DNA of 44,940 nt, from positions 1 through 44,940 of the forward strand of contig CAMUZG010000020.1 of NCBI GenBank assembly GCA_947165145.1, written 5' to 3'. Both the position numbers and the translations under genes were made by a program. Under the pieces are notes generated by a model. That model searched no databases. It saw only the letters and a program-made list of their open reading frames with translations, and was not told the origin of the DNA. Of this stretch, positions 31,571 to 40,408 are shown piece by piece (positions within the stretch are counted from its first letter, which is position 1; every line of letters starts with the position of its first letter). This stretch comes from an uncultured Selenomonadales bacterium. Its GTDB lineage: Bacteria; Bacillota; Negativicutes; Selenomonadales; Selenomonadaceae.

Positions 31571-32675
31571 GTGCTTGAAGACAGAAAAGTAGAGCTCACC
31601 GCTCTGCGCGACAAATTGAACGAAATGGGGAATTCACTTTGACATTGCCCGCAAAGAAGAGAAAATCGCCGAGCTTGAATACAAAATGGGCGAGCCGACT
31701 TTTTGGGACAACCCCGACGCCGCGCAGAAGATAACTCAAGAACTCAACGACGTTAAATCGGGCATCGAGACTTACAAAAATCTTTTGGCGAAATTCGACG
31801 ACGCGCAAGTTTTGCTTGAACTCGCAATGGAAGAACAAGACGATTCGCAGGAAGCCGACATTGCCGCAGAAATTTCCGCAATCGAAGCTGGCTTGGAAAA
31901 TTTGCGGCTTGAAGTCATGCTCAGCGAACCCTACGACGCCAACAACGCAATCTTGACATTGCACGCGGGCGCGGGCGGCACCGAGGCTCAAGACTGGACG
32001 CAAATGCTCCTGCGCATGTATGTTCGTTGGGCGGAACGTCACGGCTTCACCGTTGAAACTGTCGACATGTTGCCTGGCGATGAGGCGGGCATTAAATCCG
32101 TTTCGCTGTTCATCAAAGGTCACAACGCTTACGGCTTTCTCAAATCCGAGAAGGGTATTCATCGGCTCGTGAGAATTTCGCCGTTCGATTCAAATGCCCG
32201 ACGCCACACATCTTTCAGCGCGTGCGACATCATGCCCGAAATTGATGACGCCGTCGAAGTCGACATCAATATGGCGGACGTTCGCGTTGATACGTATCGT
32301 GCATCGGGCGCGGGCGGTCAGCACATCAACAAAACTTCTTCCGCCGTTCGTATGACGCACATTCCAACGGGAATTGTCGTGCAATGTCAAAATGAGCGTT
32401 CGCAAATCCAAAACCGTGAACGTTGCTTGAAAATGTTGCGTGCCAAACTTTTTGAACTTGAGCTTGAGAAAAAAGAAGCGGAGATTGCCGGCTTGGAAGG
32501 CGACCTCAAAAAAATCGAGTGGGGCAGCCAAATTCGTTCCTACGTCTTTCAACCTTACAAGCTCGTCAAAGATTTGCGCACGGGCGAAGAGACCGGCAAC
32601 GTGCAAGCCGTTATGGACGGCGATATTGATTCGTTCATTCGCGCTTACCTCGCCGCTAAAGCCAATTTAGGTTAA
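31571..32675 (+). CDS. prfB: Peptide chain release factor 2, with programmed +1 frameshift
   Basis: RF2 recognises UGA and UAA and releases the finished peptide. The first 23 codons run from GTG 31571 (AAGGGG eight bases upstream) to CTT at 31637, then an in-frame TGA (31640-31642). A +1 slip (CTT TGA C to CTTT GAC) continues in the next frame to 32675, giving about 367 residues, the normal RF2 length. The body has the stop-codon anticodon SPF (RISPFDSNA) and the catalytic GGQ (GAGGQHINKTSSAV). This is the classic RF2 autoregulation: low RF2 lets the slip occur. An automatic call would miss the first 38 codons or so. Confidence 0.95.
31623..31643 (+). promoter_or_regulatory. RF2 recoding site (+1 frameshift at CTTTGAC)
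   Basis: GGGG (31627-31630) acts as the internal Shine-Dalgarno-like stimulator, followed by AATTCA, then CTT TGA C. The spacer between the G run and CTT is six bases, against three in the well-known E. coli site. Confidence 0.85.
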
Positions 32676-32757
32676 TAGGTTAATAGGTTAGTAGGTTAAT
32701 AGTAGCCGACTTTTCTAATAACCTAATAACCTAATTCCCTACTAACCTTAACAGGAG
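32672..32757. repeat. TTAATAGG tandem words forming a long imperfect hairpin
   Basis: Four imperfect copies of GGTTAATA (from 32672) face about four copies of its complement (CTAATAACC..., to 32757), giving an imperfect stem with arms of about 35 bases around GTAGCCGACTTTT. It fills nearly all of the gap between prfB and the DUF2993 gene. Confidence 0.7.
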
Positions 32758-32764
32758 ACTTGTC

Positions 32765-33490
32765 ATGAAAAAATTTTTTACGATAATCGGTATCCTGCTT
32801 GTCGTCGCGGTGATTGCGGTGATTGCCTGCGCTCAATTCGTCGTGCCGAACGCGCTGTCGAATTATCTGAAAAGCAAAGTCATCGACCTCACGCACGCGC
32901 AGGAAGTTACCTTGCAACTCAACGCTTTGCCCAGTGCAAAAATTTCGTTGGGCTACGTTGACAGCTTGTATTGCACGGCCGACGACGCAACTATCGGCGA
33001 CCTCAACTTGAAACGCGCAGTTCTCGACGGTTCGATGCTCAAAATCGACATCAAAGAAATTCTCTTCCCGACCGAAGGAATCAGCCGCGAAGAACATACT
33101 AACCGTTGCTTGACGTCGGCGGGCTCACTCGAATTGAGCGGCGTCATCACTGAAGATGCTTTGCGGAATTTTTTGGCGCAGAAGGTTGATCGTCTGCAAA
33201 ATCCGCAGGTCAACATGTCGCCCGAAGGAATCACTGCGTCCGCTAAAGTCAAAATTCTCGGCAGAGAAGCTGACGTTCAAATCGGCGGACAAATCATCGC
33301 TCGTGACGGCGATCTTTACTTCCAAATGCTCAATCTGAACGTCGAAAACGCAATTCTTCGCCGCGTCAATCTCGACAGATTTTTGGGCGACTTCAACTTA
33401 ACCGAAGCCGTCAAAATGCCGTTCGGACTGCAATTCCGCACTGTCGAAATGCGCCAAGGCGAGGCATTCGTCAAGGCAACGAGAAACTAA
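32765..33490 (+). CDS. DUF2993 (LmeA-like) lipid-binding envelope protein
   Basis: A 241-residue protein with one N-terminal membrane segment (FFTIIGILLVVAVIAVIAC, about 4-22) and an exported domain. The start (LSNYLKSKV..AQEVTLQLNALPSAKISLGYVDSL) and alternating LKI/LRNFLAQK...VNMSPEGITASAKVKILGREADVQIGG match the DUF2993/LmeA pattern, a curved beta fold that binds phospholipid in the one well-studied mycobacterial case. AGGAG precedes the ATG. The stop is three bases before the DUF5693 gene, so the two are coupled. The ligand and role here are unknown. Confidence 0.72.
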   Translation: MKKFFTIIGILLVVAVIAVIACAQFVVPNALSNYLKSKVIDLTHAQEVTLQLNALPSAKISLGYVDSLYCTADDATIGDLNLKRAVLDGSMLKIDIKEILFPTEGISREEHTNRCLTSAGSLELSGVITEDALRNFLAQKVDRLQNPQVNMSPEGITASAKVKILGREADVQIGGQIIARDGDLYFQMLNLNVENAILRRVNLDRFLGDFNLTEAVKMPFGLQFRTVEMRQGEAFVKATRN

Positions 33491-33493
33491 ATC

Positions 33494-35560
33494 ATGAAGA
33501 AATTCACTTACAACAGGACGCTTTTAATCGTCATTGCAATCGGTCTGTTCGCCGCGCTGATTATCGCGGGACAACGTTTTTTCGTCGAAAGTAACAACAT
33601 GCAGGTTGACATGGTGCTTGACTATCAAAACGCCGTCGAACTCGCTGAACGCGAAGGTCTTGAGCTTGACGACGTACTTCAACAGGTTAAAGCGGCGGGA
33701 ATCACGTCGCTTGCCGTGTACGATTCAAAATTGGAACGGCTCAACGCTCAAGGCAAAGTCTTCGCGATTGCGGGTAGCGAAATTCTCTCCAACTATCAAA
33801 GCGGCACATTGAACAACGATCTTTGGCGGCAAACGATTGAATTCGGGCACATCACGTCCGGTAGAGTCTACATCATCGCGGGCGAACTCGAAAGTTACTA
33901 CGACACCAAAGAGGCTCTTTTTCAGCGGCTCGGCGAAGAACGCATCAAAGTTTTTTCCGTCGGCGGCATTGAAGTTATCGAAGTCAAAGCCAAATACTCC
34001 GACTTGATGAAAATGCCGCTCGGTATGCCCCGCGACGAAATGAACAAGGCTCGCGCCGCAGGATTCAACATTCTCGCCCGACCGATGAATTTTACCAATT
34101 GTTCAGCCGCCAACGTTCAATTTTTTTTCGACAGAATTGAAAATTATCCGATTTCAGCTGTTGCCTTCGATGGTCCCGAAGTCCTCGGCGCGTCAAATTA
34201 TCTCGACCTCACCGCAGATAACATGATTCGCCGCAAATTGACTCTCGGAGTGATTGAGCATTTCACGCAACTGCAATTTTATCCGCAAACAGGCATGTAT
34301 TATCTTGCGCAGAAAATCGGCGAAGATCATGTCGCGCGACTGTATGCAATCATCAAAGATGAACAGCCAAAACTTGAAATGTCTACGGCAATCAATCGTT
34401 GGTCGACTACAGACAGGGAACGTAACATCAGAATCAATCTCCTGCGCATTTACGAGAAGCCTTTGCCCGAAATGACGTTGCTTGAAACGAACTTGAAATA
34501 TTTCCGCGAAGTCCGCGCAGTTCTCGAACGTGACGGCTTCACTTTCGGCAAGGCGGGCACCTTTGAAAACTATTATCCGAACATTATCCTGCGTGCGCTC
34601 GTCATCATCGGCACTGTTGCGGCGGGCGTGCTGTATTTGTCATTAATTTCGCGGCGAATCAATCGCAATCGCAAATTTCAACTGCAACTGTTCGCTGTAT
34701 TGGCAATTTTGGCGGCGATTCCGATTTTAATCGGCTCCGGCGGCAAAATCAGACTGTTCGCGGCGTTTATCAGCGCAAGTTTGTTCCCCGCATTGGCAAT
34801 TATCTGGCAACTCGACTTGTTGCGCGTAATTCAGTACAAAGTTCGCCTTCAAAATCGCGCGGCACGTCTGAAAGAAAATTTATCGACGTTCCAACTGGTC
34901 TGGACTTCGGCTTTCGCGCTGATAATCACGGGAATTTTGTCTTTGACGGGCGCGGCATACCTTTCGGGCGCATTATCCGACGTTTCCTACTTCTTGGAGT
35001 TTGAAATCTTCCGTGGAATCAAATTGACGTTCATTTTGCCGCTGATTTTGGTCGCAATCGCCTTTTTGCAACGTTTTAACATCGTCGACGAGCTTAGAAA
35101 GTCCGTTCCTGCAACTCAACAAATCAAAGAGATTCTCGACAAGTCCGTAAGCGTCAAAATGTTGTTGGCTTTAATCGTCGTGGCAGGTGCGTTCGTGATT
35201 TTGATTGCGAGAAGCGGTCATACGTCGGGAATGCCGGTTTCGGGCTTTGAAATAAAAATTCGCGCTCTGCTTGAGCAAATTTTCTACGCTCGTCCACGCT
35301 CAAAAGAAATTTTCTTTGGACATCCCGCATTTATGCTTGCGTTCGCCGCGTTCCTAAAACGTTTCCCGAAATCGATTTGTTTCGCGCTGGTTATGGCTGC
35401 GACAATCGGTCAAGGCTCAATGGTCGAGACATTTGCTCACATGCGCACACCAATTTTTATGTCGTTCATGCGCGGAATTGACGGCTTAATCCCTGGCGCG
35501 ATTATCGGCGCGGTGCTGATTATCTTCCTGCAATTTTGTTCGCGACAACTCAAAAAATAA
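33494..35560 (+). CDS. DUF5693 family multi-pass membrane protein
   Basis: 688 residues. One N-terminal transmembrane helix ([18 protein letters not shown], about 9-26), then a large extracytoplasmic domain (about 30-370) with segments like [37 protein letters not shown] and a barrel-like alternation. A C-terminal membrane domain with seven or more helices follows (about 372-688), ending in a basic tail. I place it in DUF5693, a Firmicutes envelope family often near polysaccharide pyruvyl transferase csaB genes; csaB is not seen here. Cotranscribed with the DUF2993 gene. Function unknown. Confidence 0.72.
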   Translation: MKKFTYNRTLLIVIAIGLFAALIIAGQRFFVESNNMQVDMVLDYQNAVELAEREGLELDDVLQQVKAAGITSLAVYDSKLERLNAQGKVFAIAGSEILSNYQSGTLNNDLWRQTIEFGHITSGRVYIIAGELESYYDTKEALFQRLGEERIKVFSVGGIEVIEVKAKYSDLMKMPLGMPRDEMNKARAAGFNILARPMNFTNCSAANVQFFFDRIENYPISAVAFDGPEVLGASNYLDLTADNMIRRKLTLGVIEHFTQLQFYPQTGMYYLAQKIGEDHVARLYAIIKDEQPKLEMSTAINRWSTTDRERNIRINLLRIYEKPLPEMTLLETNLKYFREVRAVLERDGFTFGKAGTFENYYPNIILRALVIIGTVAAGVLYLSLISRRINRNRKFQLQLFAVLAILAAIPILIGSGGKIRLFAAFISASLFPALAIIWQLDLLRVIQYKVRLQNRAARLKENLSTFQLVWTSAFALIITGILSLTGAAYLSGALSDVSYFLEFEIFRGIKLTFILPLILVAIAFLQRFNIVDELRKSVPATQQIKEILDKSVSVKMLLALIVVAGAFVILIARSGHTSGMPVSGFEIKIRALLEQIFYARPRSKEIFFGHPAFMLAFAAFLKRFPKSICFALVMAATIGQGSMVETFAHMRTPIFMSFMRGIDGLIPGAIIGAVLIIFLQFCSRQLKK

Positions 35561-35645
35561 CCACCACGTCCACCGTTTACAATCTGCGCGTCGTCTGATA
35601 AAATTCGTCTTGCGTATGCAAAATATTTTCGGAGAGGTGACTTTA

Positions 35646-36812
35646 ATGGACAGCAAAGTTCTTTTCAACGTTCAGTACGGCTTATTTGTGCTCAGCGCGA
35701 ACGACGGAACCAAGGATAACGCTTGTATTATCAATACAGTGACGCAAGTGACCGCCGCGCCTATCACGAAGGACAGAATTTCAATCGCCGTCAACAAATC
35801 GAACTTCACGCACGACATCATCGCCAAAACAAAAAAATTTACCGCGTCAATCATCAGCGAGGCGGCAAATTTCGACCTTTTTAAACGTTTCGGCTTCCAA
35901 AGTGGTCGCAACGTCGATAAATTCGCAGGATTCGACAAAATTCAACGCACTGTCAATGGAACGCTCGCTATAACCGAAGGAACGAACTCTTACATCAGCG
36001 CGAACGTAATTCAACAAGTCGAACTCGACACGCACAGCATTTTCATCGCCGAAGTCGTCGAAATGGAGAAATTTAACGATATTCCGTCCACGACATACAA
36101 TTTCTATCAAGCGCACATCAAACCGAAACCCGCAGTCAAAGCTTCCGGCAAAACTAAATGGATTTGCAGAATTTGCGGCTACGTTCACGAAGGCGACGAA
36201 CCTCCGATTGAGTGTCCGCTTTGCAAACACCCCTCCACCGATTTTGAAAAGGTCGTTGAAGAAGTTTCCGCTCCGAAAAATAAATATGCAGGCACAAAAA
36301 CCGAAAAAAATCTTCAAGAGGCGTTCGCGGGCGAATCTCAAGCTCGAAACAAATACACTTACTTCGCTTCGGTCGCAAAAAAGAACGGTTACGAACAAAT
36401 TGCCGCACTTTTCCTCAAAACAGCCGAAAACGAGAAAGAACACGCTAAACTTTGGTTTAAAGCTCTCGGCGAACTCGGAACTGTCGAAGAAAATCTTTTG
36501 CACGCGGCGGAAGGCGAAAATTACGAGTGGACCGACATGTATGCGCGTATGGCACGCGAGGCTGACGAAGAAGGATTCCACGAACTCGCAGAACAATTCC
36601 GTGGCGTCGCTGCAATCGAAAAACATCACGAAGAACGTTATCGCAAGCTTTTGAAGAACGTTGAGGCTCAAGAAGTCTTCAAAAAAGCCGGTGTCACGTT
36701 GTGGGAGTGCAGAAATTGCGGACATTTGGTTTTGGGAACGACTGCTCCTGTCGAATGCCCCGTTTGCAATCATCCGCAATCTTTCTTTGAAGTCAACGCT
36801 GAAAATTATTGA
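35646..36812 (+). CDS. Flavin reductase-rubredoxin-rubrerythrin-rubredoxin fusion
   Basis: A 388-residue oxidative-stress protein with four parts. Residues 1-155 form a flavin reductase-like FMN domain ([41 protein letters not shown]). Residues 170-200 form a rubredoxin with C174, C177, C190 and C193. Residues 222-350 form a rubrerythrin four-helix di-iron domain ([45 protein letters not shown]). The C-terminus is a second rubredoxin with C355, C358, C371 and C374. By analogy with high-molecular-weight rubredoxin and rubrerythrin, electrons would pass from NAD(P)H via FMN and rubredoxin iron to the di-iron site, reducing hydrogen peroxide. ATG 35646 is chosen because GGAGAGGTGA lies just upstream. 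It is a single gene with a terminator after it. Confidence 0.9.
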   Translation: MDSKVLFNVQYGLFVLSANDGTKDNACIINTVTQVTAAPITKDRISIAVNKSNFTHDIIAKTKKFTASIISEAANFDLFKRFGFQSGRNVDKFAGFDKIQRTVNGTLAITEGTNSYISANVIQQVELDTHSIFIAEVVEMEKFNDIPSTTYNFYQAHIKPKPAVKASGKTKWICRICGYVHEGDEPPIECPLCKHPSTDFEKVVEEVSAPKNKYAGTKTEKNLQEAFAGESQARNKYTYFASVAKKNGYEQIAALFLKTAENEKEHAKLWFKALGELGTVEENLLHAAEGENYEWTDMYARMAREADEEGFHELAEQFRGVAAIEKHHEERYRKLLKNVEAQEVFKKAGVTLWECRNCGHLVLGTTAPVECPVCNHPQSFFEVNAENY

Positions 36813-36847
36813 GTTTAACGTGACAGATAGGGTCTAAATAAAAAAAA

Positions 36848-36878
36848 AGCACCTTCCGACAATCGGCGGGTGCTTTTT
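36848..36878 (+). terminator. Terminator after the rubrerythrin fusion gene
   Basis: AGCACC (36848-36853) pairs with GGTGCT (36869-36874), with an inner CCG/CGG stem, preceded by eight As and followed by TTTTT. Confidence 0.88.
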
Positions 36879-36879
36879 C

Positions 36880-36914
36880 AATTTGGAATTAGGAATTTGG
36901 AATTTGGAATTGAA
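36880..36914. repeat. GGAATTA/GGAATTT tandem words
   Basis: Four to five imperfect copies of the 7-base word GGAATTT/GGAATTA, the reverse complement orientation of the TAATTCC words seen elsewhere. Directly after the terminator. Confidence 0.7.
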
Positions 36915-37023
36915 AAGCTAAAACTACATCAGCAAAGTTTAAAAGATATTTGAAGGAAATTTTCTTTGACGACAGAATATGCAATCTCACTTAGTTTTTT
37001 TTGATTTTGACGGAGGAATCGAC

Positions 37024-38481
37024 ATGTCGCAGTTCGATAAAAGAAATTTGACCATGATGATGGATTTTTACGAGATGACAATGGCGAACGGCTATTTTGT
37101 GAATGGAAGTAGCAATCGCGTAGTTTTTGACGTGTTTTATCGCCGAAATCCCGACGCGGGCGGTTTTGCGGTCTTCGCAGGTCTCGAACAGGTCATTGAT
37201 TACGTTGAAAACATGAAATTCGACGCGAACGACATTGATTATCTGCGCGGACAAAAAATTTTCAATGATGACTTCCTTGAGAGCCTGAAAAACTTCAAAT
37301 TTCGCGGAGACATTTACGCTTTTCCCGAAGGAACGATTATGTACCCGAACGAGCCGTGTATTACGATTGTTGCCGATTTAATTGACGCTCAACTTGTCGA
37401 AACGGCGATTTTGGCGCAGATTAATCATCAATCTTTGATTGCGACCAAGGCTAGACGCATAGTTCGTTCGGCTGAAGGCAGATTTGTTTCGGATTTCGGA
37501 GCCAGACGCGCTCACAACATGGACGCTGCGACTTACGGGGCACGAGCGGCATTTATCGGCGGCGTGAACGGAACTGCAACGGTTTCTGCGGGTCAACTCT
37601 TCAAAATTCCTGTCAGCGGCACTATGGCGCACAGTTGGGTCATGTATTTTAAAAATGAGTTTGAAGCGTTCAAAAAATATGCGGAAGTTTATCCTGATTC
37701 GACAATGTTGCTCGTTGACACATACGATGTCGTTCACAGCGGTATTCCGAACGCAATTCGGATTGCAAAAGAGATTTTGGAGCCGCAAGGCAAGCGATTA
37801 CGTGCTGTGAGGATTGATTCGGGCGATTTGGCGTATCTCTCGAAGAAAATTCGCAAAATGTTGGACGATGCTGGCTTGAACGATTGCAAGATTATCGCGT
37901 CGAACAGCTTGGACGAATTTACGATAACTTCGCTACTCAAACAAGGCGCGGCGATTGATAGTTTTGGTGTCGGGGAACGTTTGATAACTGCAAAATCGGA
38001 GCCTGTCTTTGGTGCGGTTTATAAAATTGTTGCCGTCGAGGAGAACGGAAAATTTATTCCGCGAATTAAAGTCAGTGAGAACGTCGAAAAGATTACAAAT
38101 CCCGGCGTCAAGAGCATTTATCGCGTCTATAATGCTGAAGGTCAAGCCGTTGCCGATTTAATTGCGTTGTTTGACGAAAAAATTGACATGAGCCGACCTT
38201 TCCGCTACGTTGATCCCGTTAAACCATGGAAAAATCGCAGTTTTGTTGATTGCACAGTCAAAAAGTTGTCGCGACTGTATGTTAAGGACGGAAAACGTGT
38301 TGAAACTTTGCCAACGCTCCATGAAATTCGCGATTACGTCAAACACCAGCTTGCCGAGGAGATTTGGGACGAAGAACAGCGTTTTGAGAACCCGCACCGC
38401 CATTATTTGGACATGACGCCCGATTATTACGACATGAAGATGAGTCTTTTGGACAAAACACGTTCGGCTATGGATAACTGA
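37024..38481 (+). CDS. pncB: Nicotinate phosphoribosyltransferase
   Basis: Converts nicotinate and PRPP (with ATP) to nicotinate mononucleotide in NAD salvage. 485 residues from ATG 37024, which has GGAGG eight bases upstream; an in-frame ATG at 36979 would add 15 non-homologous residues. Family features: LTMMMDFYEMTMANGYF at the start, FDVFYRRNPDAGGFAVFAGLE, DFGARRAHN, the region SGTMAHSWVMYF with the phosphorylatable histidine, RIDSGDLAYLSKKIR, and IIASNSLDEF. The length is typical of the long bacterial form. It is a single gene between repeats and terminators. Confidence 0.94.
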   Translation: MSQFDKRNLTMMMDFYEMTMANGYFVNGSSNRVVFDVFYRRNPDAGGFAVFAGLEQVIDYVENMKFDANDIDYLRGQKIFNDDFLESLKNFKFRGDIYAFPEGTIMYPNEPCITIVADLIDAQLVETAILAQINHQSLIATKARRIVRSAEGRFVSDFGARRAHNMDAATYGARAAFIGGVNGTATVSAGQLFKIPVSGTMAHSWVMYFKNEFEAFKKYAEVYPDSTMLLVDTYDVVHSGIPNAIRIAKEILEPQGKRLRAVRIDSGDLAYLSKKIRKMLDDAGLNDCKIIASNSLDEFTITSLLKQGAAIDSFGVGERLITAKSEPVFGAVYKIVAVEENGKFIPRIKVSENVEKITNPGVKSIYRVYNAEGQAVADLIALFDEKIDMSRPFRYVDPVKPWKNRSFVDCTVKKLSRLYVKDGKRVETLPTLHEIRDYVKHQLAEEIWDEEQRFENPHRHYLDMTPDYYDMKMSLLDKTRSAMDN

Positions 38482-38516
38482 TGTCGCGGGTAAAAACTTT
38501 AAACATGCGTCATCAT

Positions 38517-38546
38517 TTCTAATTCCACATTCCAAATTACAAATTG
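38517..38546. repeat. TAATTCC-type intergenic repeat
   Basis: Imperfect copies of the 7-base word (taattcc-acattcc-aaattac-aaatt) just before the pncB terminator. A similar block (39349-39377) lies on the far side of the next gene. Confidence 0.65.
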
Positions 38547-38553
38547 TTTCGTC

Positions 38554-38573
38554 GCCCCTGCGCGGGGTTTTTT
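38554..38573 (+). terminator. Terminator after pncB
   Basis: CCCC (38555-38558) pairs with GGGG (38564-38567) around a 5-base loop, followed by six Ts. Confidence 0.75.
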
Positions 38574-38692
38574 GTTTTGGTACAAGTGCAACACGCTGTA
38601 AGTTAATCGGCCATTTTAAAATTTTTGGCGGCAGGAAAATTTCAGACTCAACCAGAATTAGGAATCGAAAAAATTTTCGGGAGGCTAATATT

Positions 38693-39346
38693 TTGATTCA
38701 CATAGTGATTGACTTGGAGATGAATCCCGTCAACAAGACGTTTAAAGACGTGCGCCGCTTCATGACGGACGAGGTTATAGAAATTGGCGCGGTCATGCTC
38801 GACGACAACTACAAACAGGTCGGCGATTTCCAATGCTACGTTCGCCCGCAATTCGGCGAGATAACTAAGCATATAACCAAATTGACCGGCATAACGCAGG
38901 AGACCGTCGCCGATAAGCCGCTGTTCCCCGAAGCCTTTCAAAACTTCATGGAGTGGATTGGTACTTGGGAGATGACGCTTTATTCGTGGAGCAATTCCGA
39001 TATAAATCAGCTCAAGGACGAGTGTTCATTCAAGATGCCCGATTACGATATTAATCGGCTGGAGCGGCAGTGGAAAGATTTGCAGAAGGCGTTCGACGAT
39101 AGAATCGGTTTGCATTCAAGCTTGGCGTTGAAACATGCAATCGGCGCGATGAACCGCGACTTTGAGGGCACACAACACACCGCGCTTGCCGACGCCGCAA
39201 ATACAGCCGCAATTCTCGCACTGTTGCAGGACGATGAAGAATTTTTCCGCGTGATGAAGCCTGTGATTGATTTGCTCCGTCCGCAACAATTATCGCAATC
39301 AATCGGCGACCTGTTCCCCGAACTCAGCAAGCTCAAATTCGACTAA
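38693..39346 (+). CDS. DEDDh 3'-5' exonuclease family protein (KapD/RNase T-like)
   Basis: 217 residues. The exonuclease motifs are IHIVIDLEMNPVN (first Asp-x-Glu), EIGAVMLDD, YVRPQFGEITKHITKLTGIT (ExoII region), LYSWSNSDINQL, and HTALADAANTAAIL (the ExoIII His and Asp). The catalytic D, E, D, H, D set seems complete. The closest remembered relatives are KapD-like proteins and ERI-1-type RNA 3' exonucleases in Firmicutes. Start is TTG with GGGAGG upstream. The nucleic acid substrate is not known. It is flanked by intergenic word repeats on both sides. Confidence 0.85.
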   Translation: MIHIVIDLEMNPVNKTFKDVRRFMTDEVIEIGAVMLDDNYKQVGDFQCYVRPQFGEITKHITKLTGITQETVADKPLFPEAFQNFMEWIGTWEMTLYSWSNSDINQLKDECSFKMPDYDINRLERQWKDLQKAFDDRIGLHSSLALKHAIGAMNRDFEGTQHTALADAANTAAILALLQDDEEFFRVMKPVIDLLRPQQLSQSIGDLFPELSKLKFD

Positions 39347-39348
39347 CA

Positions 39349-39377
39349 ACAATTCCAAATTCCTAATTCCACATTGT
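39349..39377. repeat. TAATTCC-type intergenic repeat
   Basis: Four imperfect copies (caattcc-aaattcc-taattcc-acattg) between the exonuclease gene and the TAXI gene; ends just before AAGGAGG. Confidence 0.7.
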
Positions 39378-39394
39378 TAAAAGGAGGCGTTATC

Positions 39395-40396
39395 ATGAAA
39401 TTTCTAAAGCTACTGTTGCTCCTGCCGATAATCGTAATGCTCGTCGGTTGCGGCGGTGAAAAATCTTCAGGCAAAGATATACGTTTAGGCACGGGCGGTA
39501 CCAAAGGCATGTATTATTCCTACGGTAACGAACTCGCTAAAGCGATTGAAGCTGACGGCAAAGGTCACAAAGTCGAAGTGAAGACAACATCAGGTTCCGC
39601 CGCGAACTTGCGACTTCTGCGCGAACGTTTTCTTGACGTTGCACTTGTTCAAAGCGACGCGCTTTCAAATGCTGTTGCGGGCACGGGAATTTTCACGAGC
39701 GTCGGACCTGGTATCGGCTACGCGGCTGTTGCGGGACTTTATACCGAAGCCTGTCAAATTGTCGTCGCTAAAGAATCGAACATCATGAGCGTCGCTGACC
39801 TTGCTGGCAAAAAAGTTTCCGTCGGCGAAAAAGAATCGGGCGTTCTGCAAAATGCTGAGCAAATTCTCATGGTTCACGGGCTGACTTTCGAGATGATTGA
39901 GCCTAGTTATCTTTCGTTCGCGGACGCCGCAATGGCATTGGAACGCGGACAAATTGACGCCTTCTTCATCACGGCGGGCGCACCGACTAACGCAATACTT
40001 GATCTCGCTAAAGACAAGGAAATTCGTCTGCTGTCAATCGCTCCCGAAATTCAAAACAACATGATGAAGCTTTACAAAGGTTACACACGTTGCACAATTC
40101 CCGCAGGCAGTTATCCCGATCAAGACGAAGAAATTTCGACAATCGGCGTGAAAGCTGTCCTTGTCGTGAGCACCGATTTATCCGACAACGTGGTCGCTTA
40201 TCTTACGGAATTCGTTACTAAGAACGCCAAAAATCTTCCGCACAACGCAAGCGATAAATTCACGGACGATTACGCTGTTCAAGACATTCCCGCAGCCTTC
40301 CACATCGGTGCCGCGAAATTTTACGAGTCGCAAGGCGTGAAAGTCAACGTCTACAGCGGCAAGCAAGGCGAGACCGTCAAAGGAAGCCAAGACTGA
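39395..40396 (+). CDS. TAXI family solute-binding lipoprotein
   Basis: A 333-residue extracytoplasmic binding protein of the TRAP-associated TAXI family. The lipobox LVGC gives a lipidated cysteine near residue 19. The mature start IRLGTGGTKGMYYSYGNELAKAI is the TAXI signature, followed by TTSGSAANLRLL, DVALVQSDAL, and GKKVSVGEKESGVLQNAEQIL. ATG 39395 has AAGGAGG just upstream. TAXI proteins normally serve a fused DctQM (TRAP) permease. None is here; the next gene, 12 bases on, is the sodium/glutamate symporter GltS. The natural ligand is therefore likely glutamate or a similar anion, by context. Confidence 0.9.
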   Translation: MKFLKLLLLLPIIVMLVGCGGEKSSGKDIRLGTGGTKGMYYSYGNELAKAIEADGKGHKVEVKTTSGSAANLRLLRERFLDVALVQSDALSNAVAGTGIFTSVGPGIGYAAVAGLYTEACQIVVAKESNIMSVADLAGKKVSVGEKESGVLQNAEQILMVHGLTFEMIEPSYLSFADAAMALERGQIDAFFITAGAPTNAILDLAKDKEIRLLSIAPEIQNNMMKLYKGYTRCTIPAGSYPDQDEEISTIGVKAVLVVSTDLSDNVVAYLTEFVTKNAKNLPHNASDKFTDDYAVQDIPAAFHIGAAKFYESQGVKVNVYSGKQGETVKGSQD

Positions 40397-40408
40397 AAGG
40401 AGACCGCC

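Noticed and set aside
31686-32675. Starting prfB at the in-frame ATG at 31686
   Set aside because: This would remove the N-terminal domain; the CTTTGAC site and continuous homology upstream show the true start is GTG 31571 with a +1 frameshift.
35847-36779. 310-codon minus-strand frame opposite the rubrerythrin fusion
   Set aside because: Antisense shadow, low-complexity Phe/Arg-rich translation, no start signal.
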